In this document: piece by piece, positions 51,836 through 62,445 of the stretch
How positions within the stretch are numbered: the first letter of the stretch is position 1
Layout of the letters: the number at the start of each line of letters is the position of its first letter
NCBI GenBank assembly: GCA_024291935.2
Contig: JAGTYA010000024.1
Coordinates: forward strand, 9,486,001-9,550,000
Direction: 5' to 3'
Length of the DNA stretch: 64,000 nt
Origin: Okapia johnstoni
Taxonomy: Eukaryota; Chordata; Mammalia; Artiodactyla; Giraffidae
Program-made: the position numbers and the translations under genes
Notes under the pieces: generated by a model
The model's input: the letters and a program-made list of their open reading frames with translations, nothing else
Told to the model about the DNA's origin: nothing
The model's database searches: none

Positions 51836-51949
51836 AGGGGAGGGGCCAACCACATGGATACCCAGAAGAAGTGTGATCCAAGCAGAGGGGATGGCAGGTG
51901 CAAAGGCCCTGGGCCTCCAGGCAAGGAAGGCAGAGACTCCATCCGTGGC

Positions 51950-52035
51950 TCTGCCCTTTTCTGTTTGGTTCTCAGTATCCTCATTTGTCAAAAGGAAGAA
52001 CCAGTACCTCTCTTGCTTGTCTCAAGGGACATTGT
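51950..52035 (+). repeat. MIR-like fragment, sense
   Basis: 'ggttctcagtatcctcattt' followed by 'gtcaaaaggaagaaccagta'. Confidence 0.4.
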
Positions 52036-52326
52036 CCAATGAGAATTTGATTGCAGACTTAGGAAGGTTCAGAGAGGGCTGGGACTTAGCCGCACAGCCA
52101 GATAGGGCCAGGCTGAGGTGTAGGCTGTGGCTGCTGACCATGAACCTCCTCGATGAGACTCCCCAGAGAGGATCCTGGGGACTTTTCTGCCGCTGGCTCC
52201 CCTCTGAGCCTTGCTCTGGCTTCTTTGGGAACGGAAGTGCTATTGATTGCTCACGCTGTGGTTCTTGAACATTGTGTTGCAGTTACTTCTTTAGCTTCTG
52301 AGTCTCTGAGGTTGAAGAACATGTAT
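52036..52326. other. Unique sequence, nothing recognised
   Basis: A 131-codon + frame (51873-52268) crosses L2, MIR-like and unique text and is not coding. Confidence 0.4.
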
Positions 52327-52566
52327 GATATACATCTATGTGTTGTTGTGTGTTAGTCTCTTGGTTGTGTCCGACTGTTTGCCACCCCATGGACTGTAGC
52401 CCGCCAGGCTCCTCCGTCCATGGGATTTCCCAGGCAAGAATACTGGAGTGGGTTGCCATTCCCTTCTCCAGGGGATCTTCCCGACCCAGGGATCAAACCC
52501 TGGTCTCCTGCATTGCAGGCAGATTCTTTACCATCTGAGCCACAGGGAAGCTCGATATACATCTAT
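52327..52566 (-). mobile_element. Bov-tA/Bov-A SINE, antisense, 13-bp target-site duplication
   Basis: 'tagtctcttggttgtgtccg', 'gtagcccgccaggctcctcc', 'gaatactggagtgggttgcc', 'tctgagccacagggaagctc'. gatatacatctat is exact at 52327-52339 and 52554-52566. Confidence 0.96.
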
Positions 52567-52654
52567 ATAAGCCCAGAAGTCAGTGTGGGTCACTGTGTTC
52601 TCTCCTGTAGCCTAGTGTCCAGTAGGCCCTCAGTCCCGGGTACTGGATGGACAG

Positions 52655-52945
52655 ACTGGTGAAAAGATAGAAAGAAAAAGGGAAGAAAGGAGGAGGAAGG
52701 ATGGGGAGAGGATGAAGGGAGGGATGGGAAGATGACTTGGAGGAAGGATGAGAGGAAGAATGGGAGAAGGAGCAGGAGGAGGGATAAAAGGAGGAATGGG
52801 AGGAGCCAGGAGGAGGATCCGGGAGGGATGGGAGGAAGATGGAAAGAAAGCCTGGAGGAAGCGTGAAGAGAGATGGGAGGAGAGTAAGAGGACGTGGGGG
52901 AGGAAGACTGAGAGGAGGGATGGGAGGAGGGATGGGAGGGTGGAC
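52655..52945 (+). repeat. Purine-rich degenerate minisatellite
   Basis: About 290 bases of nearly pure A/G with recurring units of the 'ggatgggaggaagatggg' type. Very few pyrimidines occur apart from T in 'gatgg'. It opens three antisense Ser/Pro/His-rich frames (127-197 codons), which are translated low-complexity DNA. Confidence 0.93.
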
Positions 52946-52999
52946 GAGTGGATGAACGAGTGAATGAATACAAAAGTGGGTGAACGCAGTCTCTCCAAC

Positions 53000-53440
53000 C
53001 ACCGTACCTCCGTCCACCCAGACGGGAGCTGCAGCTCGCAGTATCTCCAGCGGGCTCGCTCAGTTAACCAGGTCCCTGTTTTACTAACAGTCTCTTCTGC
53101 AGCAGAGGCAATTAGAGTCAACGGCTGGCAGCTTCTCCCCAGGCAGCCCCACCTGCCCTGTCCTGTCCCATTAACTTCCAATTCAACAGCCATCCCCGAC
53201 CTACAATGTATAATGAAAGACATTCAAAATATATCCAAATGGCATGAGTATTGATTTATTAATGCTGGGGAATGTTGCTCTAATTGAATTGAGATCCAGG
53301 AAGTAAGTTAATGTAGCTGACGGTGCTACAGGAATTGAATTACCCCAGGGCCCAGAATTATTACCTTTTCACTCTCTTTGTTGTCAGTGGGATAAATAAC
53401 AAATCAATTGACAATTCACTCTGGTGGCAAAAAAAAAAAG
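53000..53440. promoter_or_regulatory. Candidate conserved noncoding element (possible enhancer)
   Basis: Seen: repeat-free DNA, AT-rich from 53170, with 'gaggcaattagagtcaacgg', 'caatgtataatgaaagacat', 'tattgatttattaatgctgg', 'gctctaattgaattgagatc' and 'acaggaattgaattacccca'. TAATTG/CAATTA cores recur. Flanks are unlike it: a purine tract on the left and GC-rich text on the right. Inferred: regulatory role. No frame here looks coding. Confidence 0.42.
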
Positions 53441-54474
53441 AGTCCACAGAGCCCTGAACAGAGAACTGAGGAATGGGTGTGGGTGAGGGGTGGGGAGCTT
53501 CCTGGAGGAGGTGGCAAACGAAGGTGAGCAGAAGAGGGTCTGTCTGCAAGCCCAGAGACCGCTCTTCTCTAGTCTAGCAGCCAGAGTTTCCTAAAACTCT
53601 AGCTGCACAGACTGAAAGGGCAGCACTGCTGGCTGTGAACATCTGTGAATACATCTGAGAACCAGAGATGGAAGGCTCTTGGGTCAAGTCACACAGGGAG
53701 TCTCCTGGCAATTCTCCCCTCCCTGGCCTCAGCTGCTGGCATGTTCCCCAGTTGAAAGCTCTCCTTCTAAAGCCACTTCAGATGTCTGCTCTGGTCTCTC
53801 CTGCCCCCTCCTGCTCCAGGCTTCTCTGCCCCCGACGGCCCTCTGGGACACTAGGCATCCTCTGGATGGGGAACTTTGAGGGCAGAATGCTGAGGGTGGA
53901 ATGTTCCCCTCACCTGGCCACTGAGAGATTTGTGCTAGGATTCTGGAAACTTCTCAGAGGATGAAAGACTCTAGTCTGCTCTATCAAGAGAAAGGACCTC
54001 AGGAGTGAGGCCAGGAGACTGTGATTCAACTAGCATCCTTCCCCCCGCCCCCTGCTGCTGTCCTCCTGTTCCTCTTTAGCATCCCTATGTGTCCTCCAGC
54101 CTTTTCCTTCCTCCCTTCAAGGGGGACCTTGTGCAGGAATAAACTGTCTCTCTGACATAGAGGACCATGAAAATAGACAAAGTTGGCAAGCCAGCCCAGC
54201 TCTGCTTGCGGCTAGCTTTGTGGCTCCAGGGTATCGGGTTCACATCTCCGAGCCTTAGTTTCCCCACATGTCCAGTGGGAACCAAACCCCTGGGAGCCTC
54301 ATGAGACAGTGGCTCAGAAGTGCTTTGGAAAACGTGGAGCGAAGGACAGCCAGTGCTGGCGAGTGTCTGCCAGGGACCACACACCCTCCCGCCAGACGCC
54401 TCTGGCCGTGGGCTGTCCAAATGGGTGTCTGCAGAGCAGCCCGGCTGGCCTTGTTCTGGTCAAGGAAGAGAAAG
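53441..54474. other. Unique sequence; possible MIR at 54190-54305
   Basis: 'ctagctttgtggctccaggg' and 'gagccttagtttccccacat' suggest a sense MIR. Frames of 98 (53668-53964, +) and 111 codons (54085-54420, -) lack support. Confidence 0.4.
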
Positions 54475-54690
54475 GCTGAGTTAATTAAATCAACAGCTAA
54501 CAGTGCAGGTTACCCACAAAAGTGAACTTTAGTGCCCCTAAAACCACTGACCAAAGGAGGGCTGGGAAAAAAAAATGAAACCACAGTTGGAGTAAAATGG
54601 AAAAAGAAATCATCAGCTCTACATCACTTCAGCCGGCCACAGGTATCAGAATATTAATTGGTCTTTGACTCGATTTGGCTGTGGGAGTCG
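54475..54690. promoter_or_regulatory. Candidate conserved noncoding element
   Basis: A sharply AT-rich, repeat-free block between GC-rich flanks: 'tgagttaattaaatcaacag' (homeodomain palindrome TTAATTAA at 54480-54487), 'cagaatattaattggtcttt' and A-rich stretches. A regulatory role is inferred from composition only. Confidence 0.38.
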
Positions 54691-54759
54691 GGGCAGGCTG
54701 TGGCTTCAGGGAGCCCAGCCGAGCACCATGGGGCTGGCCGCAGGGCATGCCGGGAGGCG

Positions 54760-54880
54760 GCTGGCCACAGGGACTGGGAGGGGGGTGGGGGCAAGGCCCA
54801 GGAGGGAAGGGCGGGAGGGCAGGGCCGGGCGGGAGGAGTGAGTGTGGAAATGGGTGAGTTGAGGGGGTGGGGGGTGGGCA
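54760..54880 (+). other. G-rich tract with G-quadruplex pattern
   Basis: Repeated GGG runs at short spacing, e.g. gggaagggcgggaggg (54804-54819), followed by 'agggccgggcgggagg' and 'gggggtggggggtggg'. They satisfy the four-run G3 pattern several times on the + strand. Confidence 0.85.
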
Positions 54881-55734
54881 CTAGAGTGTGGTGACTGGCC
54901 CCTGTCAGGCCCAGTGTCTCATGAAAAGAAAACCTCAAATGGCTTGGTCACTCCAAAGCTTTCCACACAAATTTGTTATTGTTTGATTTTCAGAATGGCT
55001 CTAGCAAGAAGGGGGTAATTCCTACGACAGAGGTGGAGTCTCACAGATATGCTTGGAAGGGCACCAACCACAGAGGCAGTGGTAATAGCAAACATGATGG
55101 CAATGTTTGCTCTTACTTAGGAAGTGACCACTTGGGCTCATAGCACAGTGCCAAGGTACAGAGGAGGTGCGTGAAGAATCTGGGCTGAGATGGATTTTCC
55201 TAGACTCAGAATTGACTCCCAGATAGCAAGCCACCTTCTGTGCCTGGCCCAGGCCTGGCCCCCGTCCCTGACCCTGAACCCCTGCAGGGCTTCCCAGGGA
55301 CTGATCTGCAGGGAGCCTGGTGAGGGAGTCCCAGTCCCTTTACAGGTCACTGCATGTTCAAGCCAACTTTGGGTATTCAATTCTACTCTGCTGAGTGGCT
55401 TGCTTTCTGCTGCAGCTGATATTATGACGCTAATGGCCTGTGGAAATAGAGACCACGTCCAATCCCTCTACTGCTGCTGGCCTGCTGGACATGTTGGTGA
55501 AACCTGGGCACATTTATCTGAGGGGGCAGCCACCTTCTCCCAATCCTCTGCAGGGAAAATGTTCAGTGGAGCCCACATCATAAGCACCTGGGTGCAGCTT
55601 TGGAGCGTCAACAGCATCTGATCTCTTTGCCACCATGTCCTACATCTGTCCAGGGGCCTGTGCCAAGGAAGGTCTGCTTGACTCCCCAGGGTTTTATCAA
55701 GACTGGGCCACTGTGGGCAAGAAGGGCTGTTAGA
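54881..55734. other. Unique sequence, no gene recognised
   Basis: A 143-codon + frame (55190-55621) is the longest here. It has no recognisable domain, and its start has no supporting context. Confidence 0.35.
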
Positions 55735-55737
55735 TCA

Positions 55738-55862
55738 TCTGCCTGCCACTCCGTTCACAAAGGAAGAAACTGAAGCACAGAGAGAGGGAGGGATTTGCTT
55801 GAGGTCACACAGCAAGTTAAAACCTAGCGCTCCAGGTTCCAAGTTTCTTCTCAAACTTCTGG
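55738..55862 (-). repeat. MIR relic, antisense
   Basis: 'aaaggaagaaactgaagcac', 'agagagagggagggatttgc', 'ttgaggtcacacagcaagtt'. Confidence 0.75.
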
Positions 55863-56584
55863 GCTTCCAGGGGTCATGGAGGTGGCATTAAAACCATAGC
55901 TCTAGCTGCAAGTGGCAACTGACTTTGATTTCAGTGTCAGGGAGGCCAGAGGGAGTTCTGGAGGCTGTGACAGCTTGAGAGCCTGTGTCTGGTCCCAAGA
56001 GGCAACCGCACTGTGCAGGAAGATGGGTCTCATTTTGCCAGAACTTCTGCTTCCTCAAGTGAAGCTAAAAATTTGAGCTTTCATGTGAGGTTCCACAGCT
56101 GGTAAATGTTGGCAAAACTGAAAAATTTAATAGCACGGTGATATGCAAAGCAAAATGACATATTTGCTGTCTGTGGGCCGTAGGTGGTGACTTCGGAGCT
56201 GTCTTTCGTGGGGCCTGGTGGGTGGCATTGCGGGAGGAGGTGAAAGGTTGAGCACTCTAACAGGATTTGAGCTTTGAGATGCTGTTGGCTTATTGCATCA
56301 TTTATTCATTCCTTCACTCCTTCACCCTCGTGGCCTGGGCTTTATCATCTGCCTTCTTTGTCCAAGGAAGTTCCAGCCTCCCTCTGGCAGAATGAACCTG
56401 TCTGAGCTTCCCGACATCCAGGGAGCCAGGATGGGGGCGAGGTAGGATTTCAAACACAGGTGCCTACTGCTGCTTCTCCCAGCATCTTCCTGGGCAAGGG
56501 GCAAGTCTTCCTTGGCATGGTAGAGGGTGGAATTGAACTGCCCGCATCAGACAGATCCACCCCCTGGTTTTGGTCCCATTCCTA
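55863..56584. other. Unique sequence, nothing recognised
   Basis: No repeat or exon supported. 'atttattcattccttcactc' (56301-56320) could be a remnant L2 tail. Confidence 0.35.
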
Positions 56585-56586
56585 CC

Positions 56587-56725
56587 ATGGGTATTAAAAT
56601 TTTGGATTGAACAGACCTGGGTTCAAATCTTGCCTCTGCTACTGACAAGCTGTGTGACCTTGAGCAAGTAGCTACCCCTCTCTGAGCCTCCGTAAAGGGG
56701 ACATTGCAGATGCTTGGCTGTGTCC
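56587..56725 (+). repeat. MIR relic, sense
   Basis: 'acctgggttcaaatcttgcc', 'tctgctactgacaagctgtg', 'tgaccttgagcaagtagcta'. Confidence 0.85.
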
Positions 56726-58624
56726 CCATCGGCCCCACTCTGAAAACCTTCACTTGTTAGCAGGTGGCTTTTATTATTACTGATGATATTGTGATTTGGG
56801 GCTGACCTCATCTCAAAGCCAAGATCATGAGAGCAGCTTTGAGGTGGGAGCCCAGCTGCCCCATGAGGACCTCAGGGTGGACCGAGCGCTTAGAGTGGGG
56901 CAGGGAAGACTGTGGCCTCTGTGATGGGGAGGTGGAATCTGTGTAGCAAAGAGGGTTGGGCCCCGGGGGAGCCCGTCTGCACCACTCCCATCCCAGGCCT
57001 CCAAGTGGTTAGTGAAAATGGTGCTAATGGGCCAGGCCCAGCTGTGACCATCACCATCAAGGAGGAGGGGTGGGGCCTGAGGGAGAGGCAGGTGTAGGGT
57101 GGGTGAGGGGGGTCCTGCAGCCTGGCCTGCCCAGCACCCACCCAGTGCTCCAGAGAGGCCAGGTCTGCTTCCATCAGCACAGGGGTTTATGGTAGGGAGT
57201 GGGGGTGGAGGAAAAGCTAGGGTACCCTAAGCTATCTCCTTGGAAAATCAAATACAAGTTCTTCAACCTGCCCAGATTCTTGGAGTTTCTTCATCCAGGA
57301 CCCTGGGGAGACAATTCCCCACTCTGGACCCACTTCCTTGTCTTTAATATAGAACTAGGGATAATATGACTTCCTAAGATTGTCTTGAAGTCAGTAAAGA
57401 TAAATTTGGGCTGGAGAAGAGTGAGCAAGCTTCCTCCTTGAGAAAGAGCATGGTCTCCTCCACCTGCCCGGACCTCTGCTTGCCCCAGTTTACTGCCCTG
57501 CCATGGTCTGGAGCCGGGGATGGAGCCCCAGTACTGTCTCTGACTTCCCTGCCTTTGGCCTCAAACCTTACAGAAATCCTGTGGCTGTGGTTGCTGCAGG
57601 GTCTTCATGTCCAAAGGGATGCAGCTCCCCCACAGATAAAGGGCTTAGGATGCTCCCCTAAGTCTTAAGGAGTGAGGTTTCAAGTGAATCTCTTTTGCCC
57701 TCTATCAGGGCACACTTCCCTGAGCATCCTCTCTGAATCATGCTCCTACCTCTGGGGATAGTTGTCCTAGACTGGGGTTTCCAAGTTACCATAGTCAGAC
57801 TCACCCTCTCCTGCTTCACACCCAGCTTGCATGATCATCTTAAATCCAGCACTCAAGAGTTCATAAACCCCGTCTTATGTTCAGCTGTCTCTCTCATGGA
57901 CTCCTCTGAGTCAGCGCCTGAGGTTCTAGGCTGCAGCTAGGACTCCCATTTTGCAGATAAGAAAACTGAGCAGGGCCAGGACCAGGGTGAGGCTGGCAGG
58001 TGTCTCGGGTGTAAAGTTTAGTTCAGTGTTTGGCATCAACCTGGCACTTATGGGGGGTGGAGAGTCAGCACCTATGTGGGCCTGGCTTGGCCCCCCCTGG
58101 TCCTGGCCCTAAACCAAGGCTGGGGAGGAGGGGGGCTACCAGCCCTGCCCTACTCTCTCAGCAGGGAGGGAGGGAGTTGGTCACCAAGGTCAGTCTCCCC
58201 TGAGCTCTGGGCTGGGGCTCTTTCCATCACAGCAAGAAAGCCTTTTTGGTTGGAGGGCTTGTTAGTGGGGAAATAACCCTAGAAGAAGGAAGATGGAGTC
58301 TGTGGGTCTGTGTGGGCTTGCAGTTTGGCTAAATGCAGGGCCTGGAGGTACACGGGAATCTGCAGCTCAGAGAACAAGGGAGCCTAAACTATAGTAGGAG
58401 GCCCAGAGAGAGAAGGATATAATTATAATGATTAACCTTCCAGAAGGCAGGGGCTGCCCAGCATGTGGGGTACTGGTGTCTGGTGGTGGTGAAGGGCTAG
58501 TATTCTTAAAGCTGTGAGAGCAGGAGTCCCCTAGGGGGGTCCTCTTTCACAAAATCTGGTAAAACTGCAAAAAAGCACAAAGTCTGAGACCCAGCCATCT
58601 CTAGGAATAACAAGAGCCACTAGC
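56726..58624. other. Unique sequence, no gene recognised
   Basis: About 1.9 kb, GC-moderate. A short antisense MIR core lies at about 57940-57970 ('cattttgcagataagaaaac'). Frames of 60-96 codons lack support. Confidence 0.4.
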
Positions 58625-58627
58625 ATT

Positions 58628-58815
58628 TTCCCTGAGGCAGGCAGTTTTAAGGGCCTAATGTTTATGCACTCCCTGAATTCTGGCAAGGACCCCCTGAAGT
58701 AGGTGCACTGTTATTATCGCCATTTTCCAGATGGGGAAACTGAGCCTCAGAGACAGCTGACCTGTCCAAGGTCACCCAGCTGCTAAAGTGCAGAGTCAAC
58801 TTGTGTATCTGTGCT
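58628..58815 (-). repeat. MIR relic, antisense
   Basis: 'gtaggtgcactgttattatc', 'cattttccagatggggaaac', 'tgagcctcagagacagctga', 'gtcacccagctgctaaagtg'. Confidence 0.85.
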
Positions 58816-59280
58816 CTTAGCTGCTATGACAGGCTGCTTCTACCTTCAAAAATATTCTCCTGAGGGTGATGAGATGTACTGGAAAATTCACAGAAGCTTT
58901 GCTTGTAAGAGCAGCACAACCAGAAGAAACCATGTTACTGCTCATGGACAGGAGCAGCCACACACTCCAGAACAATCCAACAAGCCTTCCGGCAGTTGAA
59001 CAGAGTGAGGTCAGACTATCTGCTGTAACTGCACATTTCCTATGGAAATGATATAGTAACTGAAAAAAGTAACTTGCTGCTGTGTGCCTGAGCTCATTTT
59101 TAATACTAGAAAGAAAAAAAAAATAACCAAATTACGCTCATCTCACGAAGTATTGATAGGGCTGGAAGATTCCAGACCAAACTGCTGGTTTGATAGGGCT
59201 GGTTGGATGGGCCAACCAGCTTGGCCAAGAGTAGGAAAATGTCGCAACGAGCATGTGCTATTTTTGTAATTAAACAGGAA
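58816..59280. other. Unique sequence with a 13-bp direct repeat
   Basis: No gene. ttgatagggctgg occurs at 59153-59165 and 59190-59202. An A-rich run lies near 59111-59125. Confidence 0.4.
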
Positions 59281-59289
59281 ACATTTTTT

Positions 59290-59492
59290 AATGCATACTT
59301 TTTTTTTTGCTTTTAAATATTTATTTATTTGGCTGCATGGGTCTTATTTGCAGCACGTGGTTTCTTTTGATGCAGCACTTGGGCATCTCTCCCCGCGGCA
59401 TGTGGGATCTTAGTTCCCCTACCAGGGATTGAACACACGTCCCCTGCATTGCAAGGCAGATTCTTACTCACAGGATCACCAGGTAAGTCCTA
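59290..59492 (-). mobile_element. CHR-1-type tRNA SINE, antisense
   Basis: T-rich start, 'atttatttatttggctgcat', 'gcatgtgggatcttagttcc', 'ccagggattgaacacacgtc', ending 'gatcaccaggtaagtcc'. The flanks 'acattttttaatg' (59281-59293) and 'accttttttaaatg' (from about 59492) may be a diverged target-site duplication. Confidence 0.86.
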
Positions 59493-59794
59493 CCTTTTTT
59501 AAATGAAAAAATATTAAAGAATGTTCAAAAGGTGGTTTGAGGGCCCCTCCCCTAGCTTGGATTCCCAGACTCAGGAGTGAAGTCTATCACTCTGCCGTGA
59601 TAGACTGGCTGACTCAGGTCTATTCCTACCCAGAGGGGAAGGCAAAAGTGTCACAAGAAAAGTCTTTGCTTTTTGTTCTGCTCTCAGCATCCTCTGGGCT
59701 GCAGCAGCTGAGGGGTTGGGGTCATGGTACCCCAAGTTCTGTTGCTGGCCTGTGGTGGCAAAGGGCAGTGGGCCAGGCCTTTCCTGTCCAACCC
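59493..59794. other. Unique sequence, nothing recognised
   Basis: Short overlapping frames (86 codons +, 116 codons -) without support. Confidence 0.4.
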
Positions 59795-59796
59795 TG

Positions 59797-59925
59797 ACCA
59801 TGTGTGTGAGTTTTGGGCTATTACTTTTCTCCAGCCTCAGTTTTTTCACCTGCAAAATGGGAATAATATCCTTCTCCAGCTTGATCAAGGGTTGAAATAA
59901 AATGTACCTGAGAACTGTCAAGAGG
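59797..59925 (+). repeat. MIR relic, sense
   Basis: 'gttttgggctattacttttc', 'tccagcctcagttttttcac', 'ctgcaaaatgggaataatat'. Confidence 0.75.
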
Positions 59926-59959
59926 GGAAAGATTTGAGGACTAGTTATAATTTTTCTTT

Positions 59960-60050
59960 ACTAGTAAACTTTTGGATCAAAGAGATCAGGGTTTGAATTC
60001 TAGTTCCTCCACTGACCAGCTGTGGACAAGAGGGTGAACTCCTCTTGTTA
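59960..60050 (+). repeat. MIR fragment, sense
   Basis: 'atcagggtttgaattctagt', 'tcctccactgaccagctgtg'. Confidence 0.55.
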
Positions 60051-60106
60051 CCCACCAGGGTTCTAGGTCTTCCTCAATCAATAGAAATTGACTAGAGGCC
60101 AGACAA

Positions 60107-60448
60107 GAAATTCAAGCAAGGGCTTCTCTGGTGGCTCAGTGGTAAAGAATCCGCCTGCCAGTGCGGGAGACATGGGTTCGATCCCTGGTCTGGGAAGATC
60201 CTACGTGCCATGGGGCAACTAAGCTCATGTGACACAACTACTGAGTCCATGTGTCTCAACTACTGAAACCCGTGTGCCCTAGAGTTTGTGCTCCACAACA
60301 AGAAAAGCCACTGCAATGGCAAGCCTGATCACTGTGACTAGAGAGCGGCCGCCACTCACCACAACCAGGGAAAAGCCTGCACAGTAACGAAGACCCCGCG
60401 AAGACAAAAACAAATAATTAATTAATTAAAAAAGGAAATTCAGGCAAG
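60107..60448 (+). mobile_element. CHR-2-type tRNA SINE, sense, full length, with target-site duplication
   Basis: 'ggcttctctggtggctcagt', B box 'gggttcgatccctggtctgg', then the CHR-2 body ('cgtgccatggggcaactaag', 'caacaagaaaagccactgca', 'cgaagaccccgcgaagacaa') and a 'ttaattaattaaaaaa' tail. The flanks gaaattcaagcaag (60107-60120) and gaaattcaggcaag (60435-60448) match at 13 of 14. Confidence 0.94.
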
Positions 60449-62096
60449 GCTTTACTGGGGCCGCTGATGCTGTGGGGGAAGCAAGAACTAACAACAGGTT
60501 CCCCTGTTTGCTTAACTCCCAAGGCGGGGGGCAAGCTTGTTCTTTACATGGGGTGAGGGGAGGGGTGTGTCCAGGGGATAGGCTGGAGGGGTGGCTTAGG
60601 TGGCCACTGAGTGCCCTGCTTTTGCTCCCGACACCCGTCTCTGCTCCAGGCTCCTCAGAAGTTGGCAGTTGGGTTGTTCGGTCTCTTTGTATCTTTTGGG
60701 TCCAGAATTTGCCCCAACTGCCCCAGCACACAGTTATTTTTAGCCCCACGCAGTTTCTTTGTATTTTTGCTCAAGGAGAGACGTGCCCAGGCGCAAGCGT
60801 TGCAGCACTGCCGCAAGAGTCCCAGGCCTTTGACCTCAGTTTCTTCATCTGCAAAATAGAAAGGAAAGTATACCGTTGACATGGTTGCCTAGAAATTCAA
60901 GGAGTTAATTCAGGAAAGCAATTCAACCTGGCCCCTGGCCCACAGCAAGGGCGCCTTCAAGGGTTTCCATGAAGAGGAAGAAGGAGCAAGGAGCTTCCCC
61001 GGGTGCGGATGCAGGGGTGCGGATGCGGGGCTCGGCAAGGCCCGAGGGGCTTATAGGATGTTTGGGGAACCAAGGCCCAGGAGGAGGGCGAACACTCAGG
61101 AAGTTGGGCCTTCTTTCTGCCGTGACTTCCAGAAGGGGAACCAGGCTTGGGGTTCGGCAAGCAGAGAGTGGCCACCATGGTGAATCCCACAGCCCGGCCT
61201 GGGGGGCCACTCTCCCACCACACGCTGGTCAGATGGCCGGAAATGGGGAAGTAAGAGGCGTCTCCCAGGAGGGGCCAGACAGGCTCAGCCCAAGGTGGAA
61301 AAAACCCTCTGGTCAGTGGGGCCTGGGGTTGGGAAGCGTGGGCCTCGGGCATGGCCGCCTGCACCCCTACAGGCCCGGCCGCCAGCTCTCCCGGCTTGGA
61401 TCCTTCGGTTGACCGAAGCCAGGCTAACCTCCCTGAGGCCCAGGGCCACCTCTGCCGGCCTGGCCTTTCAATGGCTCCCTTGTCCGCAGAGCGAAGCCTC
61501 CTCTAGTTCCTTACCCGGACCTTCCAAGCCCGCCTCACTCTGACCTCCACTTGCCCTGCGCTTTCATGTGTGGCCTGATGGGCAGTGTGAGGCCGGGCCT
61601 GGCCCTGGAGTTCTCCGAGGCTGATGATGGGGCCGCGTTCCCTGTCCCCGCCCTGTCCCCAAATCCCCACTGTTGGATTCTCTCTTGGACTATGTCCACA
61701 CTGGCTCCTGTGACGTAATCAGCCCACTTCCTCGTGTGCAGATGGCACTTCCCAGTTTACACAGCAGCTCAGCTATAGCCCTGCAGTAGAGCTGGGTGGG
61801 GACCGGGCCCCTGCTGCGGGCGCTGTGGAGATGTACTCCCTCCAGTTCTCCTTCAGGAGGTCCTGCCACATGGAGCACAGTGACCAGGGACCCAGCTGCC
61901 ACCTCTCTGGAGCCACCGCTGTGTTGGCACCAGGCCAGGGCCCCCAGGCCCCCCCCCCCCCATACACTGTACCTGAGCTCAGCGGAGGGTGTCCTGGTCT
62001 GAGGGCCCTTCCTGCCTACTGCTCCCTCTCCCTGTTAGGCTTCCCACCTATTTCCCCCAGTAGACCTCCTGCACATCTAATGCCACCCTGGCCTCT
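60449..62096. other. GC-rich unique sequence, no gene recognised
   Basis: About 1.65 kb with CpGs scattered between 60980 and 61480, but no clear island. Frames of 135 (60472-60879, +), 135 (60957-61364, -) and 147 codons (60969-61412, +) overlap in different frames. A MIR core is at 60836-60872 ('gacctcagtttcttcatctg'). A C13 run is at 61949-61961. No exon is supported. Confidence 0.35.
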
Positions 62097-62326
62097 GCTT
62101 ATCGTGCGTGCTGTGCTAAGTCGTTTTAGTCATGTCTGACTCTTTGCAACCCCATGGACAGGCTGCTCTGTCCATGGGATTCTCCAAGCAAGAATACTGG
62201 AGTGGGTTGCCATTTCCTCCTCCAGGGTATCTTCCCGACCTAGGGATCAAACCTGCGTCTCTTCTGTCTCCTGTGTTGGCAGGCAGATTCTTTACTTCTA
62301 GCACCACCTGGGAAGCTGGGCTTATC
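62097..62326 (-). mobile_element. Bov-tA SINE, antisense, 7-bp target-site duplication
   Basis: 'gtgctaagtcgttttagtca', 'gggattctccaagcaagaat', 'tcttcccgacctagggatca', 'tctagcaccacctgggaagc'. gcttatc at 62097-62103 and 62320-62326 flanks it. Confidence 0.93.
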
Positions 62327-62334
62327 ATAGCACC

Positions 62335-62445
62335 GGGCTCACACACTCATTTTACAGATGGATAAACCGAGGCTTAGAAGTGGGAAGTGACCTGGCCAAA
62401 GGCACCCAGCAAATTGCAGCTAGAGCCAGTTCCAGAACTCAGACA
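62335..62445 (-). repeat. MIR relic, antisense
   Basis: 'attttacagatggataaacc', 'gaggcttagaagtgggaagt', 'caaaggcacccagcaaattg'. Confidence 0.78.

Larger units (their letters stand above)
51130..51945 (-). repeat. L2 LINE 3' region, antisense, split by an MLT1-type LTR
   Basis: 'cgacttattaaatgcctact', 'atgtgccagggaccattctt', 'ataaggtgacatttgagtga' run up to about 51450. The next L2 phrases, 'gtgatccaagcagaggggat' and 'ggcaggtgcaaaggccctgg', begin only at about 51870. Confidence 0.82.

Noticed and set aside
52630..53223. 197-codon antisense Ser/Pro/His-rich frame
   Set aside because: Translation of a purine-rich low-complexity tract; two other frames are open over the same bases.
55190..55621. 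143-codon + frame
   Set aside because: No recognisable domain or splice support; ordinary chance length in this composition.
60980..61480. Possible CpG island or promoter
   Set aside because: CpGs are present but scattered, with no flanking first-exon structure; not strong enough to call.
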